DNA of 64,000 bases from assembly GCF_963259705.1 (NCBI RefSeq), contig NC_081847.1, positions 89,422,546 to 89,486,545 on the forward strand. Reading direction: 5' to 3'. Numbering within the stretch: the stretch's first letter is position 1; every line of letters starts with the position of its first letter. Shown piece after piece: positions 57,753 through 64,000 of this stretch. This stretch comes from Myotis daubentonii (lineage: Eukaryota > Chordata > Mammalia > Chiroptera > Vespertilionidae). The position numbers and the translations under genes were made by a program. A model generated the notes under the pieces. The model saw nothing but the letters and a program-made list of their open reading frames with translations, did no database searches and had not been told where the DNA came from.

Positions 57753-60700
57753 CAGGATGATAATTTTAAAAAGACACAATGTCCACTCTGATCCTTTGTG
57801 CCTCTCTCACCCCTGGTGTGATCATCCACCGCCCGCCTGTCCGTCTCCCTCGCACCTTGCAGACCAAGGACACGGGTCCTGTCTTTCTCCACGTCCTCAC
57901 CACCTGTCCCCCTCAGTGACATTCCCGTCAGCGTGGACTGCTGCTCAGTGTGTCAGGTGCTCAGGTCACTCAGCTTCCTGACTTCCTCCTGCCCAGCGAC
58001 TGTCTGTCCTCCACCCGAGTCTTCAGCATCCGTGGCCACAGCCTGGCTCTTACCTGTTCATGCTCTTCCTGGGAAATCACACCCTGAAGCAGCCCACTCC
58101 CTTCCCCTAGTCTTTCCAGCCCGTCACCACCCACTCTCCACCCCGCTACTCCTCTCCTGCCCAGCTCACTAGACATTCCAGTCCTCTGGTGCCCTTTCTT
58201 TCCAAACCTCCGTCTCTCCTTTTTAATTTATGGAGCCGAGACCCCGTACGTTATCACTTGAATAAATTCTTGCCTGTAATGTAGCAGCCATCTTTTTTTA
58301 TCATAGCTACTGGGCCTTCAAAGCCCCAACCCCAAGTGAACACATCTACATAGCACACATCGGCATCATCGCTTTGTGGCTGCATCCACGGAGCCGAGAG
58401 CTGGTGGGGAAAGCCACACGCCATGAGAGGCTAGCTCCACACAACCGTGACGCTGGCCTCAGCGGGCTCAGGCCTGCCAGGAAGAGCGTTTCAGTCATGA
58501 GCTCACGCTCCTGTTCTCCACAGCGACAACTTCCAACCCTTCTCGTCATTAAAATCACCCCGTTGCTCCATATTCATATACTCATTCTCACACCCTCTCT
58601 GTCCCCGCCTCTCTCTCCAGAGCCGCCCACATCTATTTCCGGTGCGCTAATGAAGTGCGTATATACTTTCATTGAACTTGTTCTATTTGTAAATTAGAGA
58701 GATAGATTAATTATATAAATTTAATAAATATTCGTTATAAATGATGTTATAAAGATACTATAAATTATATGAATACTTCATATTCATTCTGAGAATTCGT
58801 AATCAATAAAAATCTTACTCATTAACCTATACCTGAGGGCAAGACCATTCTATCTCTACCAAGTGTTGCAGCACCTAACAACAGTAAATGCTGCAAAAAT
58901 TTATAGGATAAACACATATACCTCAGTAAACACAGTCAGTCTCAAAAAATAGCTTTAAATACTCCTATGCATTGACACGATCTATGCTTACAACTGAGCG
59001 CTCTTCAGTCTACATGTCTCCTACGAGTGGATATGATATATAATATATAGTATGATTCCCCTTCAGCACATTCTTTATGTGAATTCTGTTCTGAACAGTC
59101 CCTGCTTTCATGTATCTTTTAATTGTCACTGTTTTTCCATGTCTTGCCTTATAATGAGAAAATATCAGGAAGTACATTTTTACCTTGATTAGGTTCTATA
59201 AATATACTATTTTAAAAATATTTTTGGCAATTGATATATGTCATGCCCTGTGTTAGTTGCTGGGAAGTGATTCGAGATAGATGCAAAATAAGACATAAAA
59301 CCTGCTACCCAGGTCTCATACTCTAGTGGGGGAGAGATACGTTTACAAAGGTCTGATTGTTAGGATTGGATTTCATTTCGAATGACAGCAAAATAACAGG
59401 CTCGAATTGGAAATGTATGACCTTCTCATGAACTATAAGTGGGAAAATACAACTTGGCAAGGAGCTCAGGATCATTACGATGACAGTCCCCTTTCTCCTC
59501 ACAGCCCAGCATGGCGCCCCTGCTCCAGCCATCACAGCTATATTCAGAACAGCAACAAGAAAGAAGGTGGTGGTGGGGGGTGGGGGGGGAGGTACACTTC
59601 TTTCCTTTGGTGATATTTTCTGGATCTTTTCCACACCAATTCTACTTGCGCCCCTTTGACTAACAGCCTCAAAGATACGTTCAGCAGCCAAAAAGCTGCT
59701 TCTAACACTTGAGAAGTTCTAATACTGAGAAAGAAGGTGAGAATATAAGCTGGGAATGGATTCTCTTCCAGAAGACCGTTCTTGATAATATTCAAAATAA
59801 AAAACAACTTTACAAACAGATTTTTTTAAAAGAGGGCAAGGGGTGGGGTGTATAGTCGATGAGAAATCCAGAAAACACTCAGTGACAGGAGAGCAGGAAG
59901 TAGTCCCGGGCAGCCAGAACCCCAGGGGAGCGGGCCCCAGGGGGACGCAAGGAGATGGAGGCAGAGGGTGAAGATGTGGGTGGAGGTTAAGATGCGAGGG
60001 CTGTGAATGCCAGCCTGGATACACTGGCATCGATATTCAGAAACGTTAACCGTTGCTATTGTTACTGACAGTTGGCTGTTAAGATCTGTCTGTTTTTCAT
60101 GAGTCCTCCATTCCCTCTGGAATTTGTAAGGAGCACTTTCCATGTCACAGCTCACAGGCAGCGGAGATCTGGGCTTTGCTACTGGTCCGGGTGTGTGGCA
60201 CCTGGAGCCCTCCCTCCACTTTCTAACAGAAAAGTCACCGATGGGAAGCAGTTATCACCAAGGGACTCATCCTGCTCCTAGAAACTGCCTACCTCTCAGG
60301 CCCAGGCAGCCAGGAGAACCTGGGTACCAAACCTGCAACGTGCTCTTCGGATGAAACAAAAAACTTATCCCCACGCCCAGCACCCCCACTCAGCCCTAGG
60401 CCCTCGCTTCTCAGCCAGAGAGGAACACGTCCTCCATCCTCAGGGTATGAGAAGGGAGAGGGTGGGGAGGGCGGAGAGAATAGAAGGGAGGGACAGGGAT
60501 AGGAGGGGAGGGTAAAGTAGGGGATGGAAAGGTACAGGAGGGGATGGGAGGGGACAGAAAAGAGCCACAGCTGCCTCTGGCTGACCTTGAGTGTCAGCTG
60601 TGAAAGCAGCCACAAGGACAGCTCTGCTAGGCCGCACCCCCTGGCTGCCGCCCCAGGTGTTGGGGAGCCGCAGGGAAGGGCTTTCCCTCCTGACTCAGGG

Positions 60701-61439
60701 ATACTGGGATCTGGGGTTCAGTCGGAGCTCTCTCGCTGGAGGGAGCTCAGCTTGGAAAAGTAAAAACCAAACATTCATTCCTCCCTCCCACACGTAGGCT
60801 GCCCGTCCTCTTTCTGCCCCTGTAGTTACACAGACACCCTCGGGAGAAACTCCCCGTGTGACCGTCACCTGGGTCACCCCGGCTCCAGCGCCCAAGGGGG
60901 TCTGGTCACGGGCGGGCCTGGTCATGGGCTCTCACATTTTCTGTGTCCAGGGCGCAGCGCCCCAAGGATTCCATCTATTACCTGCACCTGCAGGTTCTAA
61001 GTGGGGGGGCGGGGAAAACCATCTCCACGTGGTTATCCGTCTGTAAACCGATCCTGCTCACGTCGAGTGCCTCATGCCCGCCCCCACGGACACGCAGAAG
61101 CCCCTGCGTCTCCCCTCCCCGCATGCCCAGCTCTTGCAGCAAACTCTCAAACTCTCCCTCCCCCTACGACCAGATCAAAATATAATTTCAGGAAAAAGCT
61201 CACAGAACTCAGCATCATGGCTAAGGTAGTGCGGGTGAAGGCAATGCAGATTAACTCGACGGTGGCTGCCACGGCCTATGTGCCAAGTCTAAGTGCACAG
61301 TGGCTACAGATACGGGGGAAGCTCGGACACCAAGTGCCAGGGAGGGGAGGGGGCCAGGCAGCCGGGATCCCGTGCTGCTGGGGGACGCAGAAGAGCACAG
61401 CCGCTGGGACCAAGTTAGACAGACCTTCTCCACGCGCCT
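57753..61439. other. Intergenic, 3.7 kb, no gene supported
   Basis: Pyrimidine-rich at 57780-58200, AT-rich at 58640-59330, GC-rich with G-runs at 59570-61440. Open frames of up to 122 codons are present. None carries a recognisable domain or convincing exon boundaries. The 220-codon frame at 61001-61663 runs into an L1 and is not credible as a gene. Confidence 0.45.
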
Positions 61440-62030
61440 CAGCAGCCCCGGCCTCAGCATTTTACCGAACAGAATGGAAATGTACGTTCGCCCGGCATCT
61501 GTGTGTGAATGTTTATTGCAGCTTTAGCAATGACTGCCAAAGTCTGAAAAGAATTCAGATGCCTTTCAATCAAAGAATAAGCAAACCGAGGCGTGTCCTA
61601 TCAACGGAATACGACGCAGCAATGAAAAGGAGCAAATTCCTGGTCCACACAGCAACCCGGTGACTTCTCCATGCCTTTGGTGAAGCTCAAACCGGATGCA
61701 AAATGCTGCCAGTTGTAGGGTTCCTGATGTGACCAGGCAGGACTTGGAGGATGAAGACAAGAAATGGGGGGCGTTGTTGAGCCCAGAGGGGCCGCACAGG
61801 CATTGAGGGAGTGGAGGAGTGGAGGGGAGGTGGAGGGGAGGGGCGGTGGGGTGTGTGTGTGTGTATGTGTTACAGCTGCTCTGCATTACACACTCATCAA
61901 ACCAAAGAACCAACCATGCTCCACAGACAGCGACTTGAACTACGTGCATCTTTTTCTAGAAACCAGACCCTGATCCCAGGTCCTCACGAAGGAGCTTGCA
62001 GGTTGCCGCTCTGTTCCAACAATCAATGAA
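61440..62030 (+). mobile_element. Old LINE-1 3' fragment
   Basis: GTGAATGTTTATTGCAGCTT, GCCTTTCAATCAAAGAATAA, GGAATACGACGCAGCAATGA and AAAGGAGCAAATTCCTGGTC are diverged versions of the L1 ORF2-end/3'-UTR blocks. A (GT)n run sits at about 61851. Confidence 0.65.
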
Positions 62031-62825
62031 ACGCTGAATTTACTGAAAAACAACTCTTCTGGGACCCCCAAGGGAGGGGCGCGCCCAGGGCACACCACCG
62101 CCCCGAGGCGGGAAATGGAGACCAGAACTCACCGGAGGAGCCCGGTGGGGCATCTGTGGGCATCTGCGGCCCCGGCGCTGCCCAGGTATGAAAACCTGGG
62201 ACTGAAAAGCTGCTGCAGGCGCCCTGTGGACCAGTCTAAGAGTGCCCAAATCCAGGGGGGCCCGGGAGGGAATCCCCAACACCCCCCACCCCAGCGACAT
62301 ATGAGCCTTACCTTGGGGGGCTCAGGTTCCCCCAGTAGATATTGGAGGAGGGTCCCCTCGGGCGTCCGCAGGGAGAGGAGGAAGGGCCCTTATTCCTCCT
62401 TAAATAGGCGGCCCTCAGGCGGAGCTAAATGACCTGAGCCTGACCTGACCTGCTGCCTCTCACCACCTGGGGGGGCATCAGAGCCGCTGCCCTGGGGAGG
62501 GAGCCACCTGACTCCTTCCCGCCCTGTCCCCTCCCACCCGGGGAGCAGGAGGAGTCTGAGGAACCTGTGAGCCCAAGGCTGCCTTCCAGAGAAGAGGACA
62601 ACCCATCGCAACTTGGAAATGAGAGTTTTCTCCCACTTCCTCTCCTCAAGGTTCCAGGCCCTCTGTGTGGGTCCCCCGGGCACCCTGCTCACTCTAGTAT
62701 AATTTGGGACTTCACTATGTGCCATGTGTAATGCATCAGAAATTACAGAGCCTTATGATCTCTCCGCAGTGAAAATGAGTTTTTATGACACATACAAATG
62801 CCTGTATTGCAACAACGGAATATGC
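62031..62825. other. Intergenic, GC-rich, no gene supported
   Basis: G/C-run-rich stretch with overlapping frames on both strands and no recognised protein motif. Confidence 0.45.
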
Positions 62826-63065
62826 CAGTGATGGCGAACCTTTTGAGCTCTGAGCTCGGCGTGTCAGCATTTTGAAAAACCCTCACTTAACTCTGGTGCC
62901 GTGTCACATAGAGAAATTTTTTGATCTTTGCAACCCTAGTAAAACAAAGATTTATATTTTTGATATTTATTTTATATATTTAAATGCCATTTAACAAAGA
63001 AAAATCAACCAAAAAAATGAGTTCGCGTGTCACCTCTGACACGCGTGTCAGGATGGCCATCACTG
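62826..63065 (-). mobile_element. Non-autonomous hAT element (CAGTGATGGCGAACC family)
   Basis: Left end CAGTGATGGCGAACCTTTTG. The right end GATGGCCATCACTG is slightly decayed. Flanking octamers gaatatgc and gaatagga agree only in part. Confidence 0.88.
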
Positions 63066-63447
63066 GAATAGGATGATACTTCACAAAACGCGGCTAGCTA
63101 CAGTTAGGGAAATAAGACAGGAGTCCAATCGAGAATGTTCTCTGGCTTTGGGCCCATCTCATTCCATTTAATTGCCAACAGAATGCATGTCCACTCACAG
63201 CGATCACTTGCCTCCTGGCACTTGGCTGTTCTGAGAGGGGCAGCAGGTGCCAGTGGCCATGTCTGGTCCCGGAGGGCTGCTTCTCCACGCGAAGGACCTG
63301 CTTCTGCTCGTCACTGCCGGCTCACGTGGCCACACGCGTGTTGGCCGTTCACTGGAAGAATTAATTAGCACGTGCTTCTCCCCGCGGCTTGCTGGCCTGC
63401 AGCGCACACCCAGGCAGCCCCAGGCTTTTTCAATAATAATTTTCCTG
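63066..63447. other. Intergenic, no gene seen
   Basis: Short GC-rich stretch without recognised features. Confidence 0.5.
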
Positions 63448-63930
63448 GCCCTAGCCCAGCGGTTCTCAACCTTGGCTGCACATTAGAATCACCTGGGAAT
63501 CTTTTTAAAATCCCGATTTCTGGGCCTCATCCTCCAGGAATTCTGTTTCTTTGTCATGGGGTGGGGCCACAACATTAGTAACAAAGAAACGGAATTTCCG
63601 GAGGATGAGGCCCAGAAATCAGGATTTTAAAAAGATTCCCAGGTGATTCTAATGTGCAGCCAAGGTTGAGAACCACTGCCCTAGCCGGTGTTGCTCAGTG
63701 GCTAGAGTGTTAGCCCCTGGACGGAAGGGTCCCGGGTTCAGTTCTGGTCAGAGCATGTATCTGGTGGCAGCCTCAAACCCCGGCCCTGGCTGGGGCACGT
63801 GCGGGAGGCAACCAATCTATGTGTCTCACTCTCTGATGTTTCTCTCTCTCTGTCTCTCCCCCTCCATTCCACTCTCTCTAAAAAAAAAAAAAAAAATCAA
63901 TGAAAAACTATCCTTGGGTGAAGATTAACA
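63448..63930 (+). mobile_element. Ves SINE split in its head by a hAT element
   Basis: The head GCCCTAGCC (63448-63456) is followed by a 222-bp hAT element. The octamer ccctagcc is then repeated and the SINE continues as GGTGTTGCTCAGTGGCTAGA with a normal body, A-run and tail to about 63930. Confidence 0.88.
63457..63678. mobile_element. Palindromic (foldback) hAT element inside a Ves SINE
   Basis: Starts CAGCGGTTCTCAACCTTGGC and ends GCCAAGGTTGAGAACCACTG. The two arms, about 97 bp each, are near-perfect reverse complements around a short centre at about 63554-63582. A perfect 8-bp duplication, ccctagcc, lies at 63449-63456 and 63679-63686. The ends resemble MER5-type hAT elements. Confidence 0.9.
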
Positions 63931-64000
63931 AACAAACCACACAAAAAAAGAGACTGTTCTTTCCTGGCCTCAATGCCACACTAGAGACAGAATAGGGTCA

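Noticed and set aside
61001..61663. 220-codon open frame, the longest on the plus strand
   Set aside because: It runs from GC-rich intergenic sequence into a degraded L1 3' end. Low-complexity composition and no recognisable domain make it a chance frame.
38666..64000. 3' end of ASXL3, the expected convergent neighbour of NOL4 in human
   Set aside because: No minus-strand exon with recognisable ASXL3 protein sequence was seen. In human the gap between the two genes is larger than the sequence available here.

Overview
The window is mammalian nuclear DNA, almost certainly from a vesper bat (Vespertilionidae). The evidence is the repeat set. There are many tRNA-derived Ves SINEs and eight rolling-circle Helitrons of the HeliBat type, with 5' TC, 3' CTAG and A/T flanks. 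A SPIN (Space Invader) hAT element and several small non-autonomous hAT elements with TCTAGA-like 8-bp target duplications are also present. The set is completed by bat-type L1 3' ends, MIR and L2 relics, and class II-like solo LTRs. I see no bacterial-type gene, operon or CRISPR array.

The only protein-coding gene I can support is NOL4 (nucleolar protein 4) on the + strand. Two coding exons are visible: 16685-16865, and the terminal coding exon 36768-36961, which ends in TGA. They are separated by a 19.9-kb intron. They join in phase (1 nt + 2 nt making a Gly codon) and encode the last 124 residues of the protein. A roughly 1.7-kb 3' UTR follows, with an AATAAA at 38640. Everything before 16685 is upstream NOL4 intron, and everything after about 38.66 kb is intergenic.

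Layout: 1-16.7 kb is intron with three HeliBats, hAT elements, SPIN, a mariner-type MITE and L1 pieces. 16.7-36.8 kb is intron with an old L1 split by a HeliBat, a solo LTR with a perfect 6-bp target duplication, a degraded hAT transposase relic, two L1 insertions, and two back-to-back Ves SINEs just before the last exon. 36.8-38.7 kb is the last exon and 3' UTR. 38.7-64 kb is intergenic.

The intergenic part holds the most striking structure, a nuclear copy of mitochondrial DNA at about 46.3-49.26 kb. It runs control region, tRNA-Phe, 12S rRNA. A solo LTR (46524-47340, 6-bp duplication) and a Ves SINE (16-bp duplication) have been inserted into it. Just upstream a HeliBat carries a perfect hairpin built from two oppositely oriented sequences that closely match the CTCF consensus. 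At the right end a palindromic hAT element sits inside the head of a Ves SINE, which dates its movement to the bat lineage.

I found no new protein system. The findings of interest are nested mobile-element histories, possible regulatory motifs carried by Helitrons, and element crowding around the two NOL4 splice acceptors.
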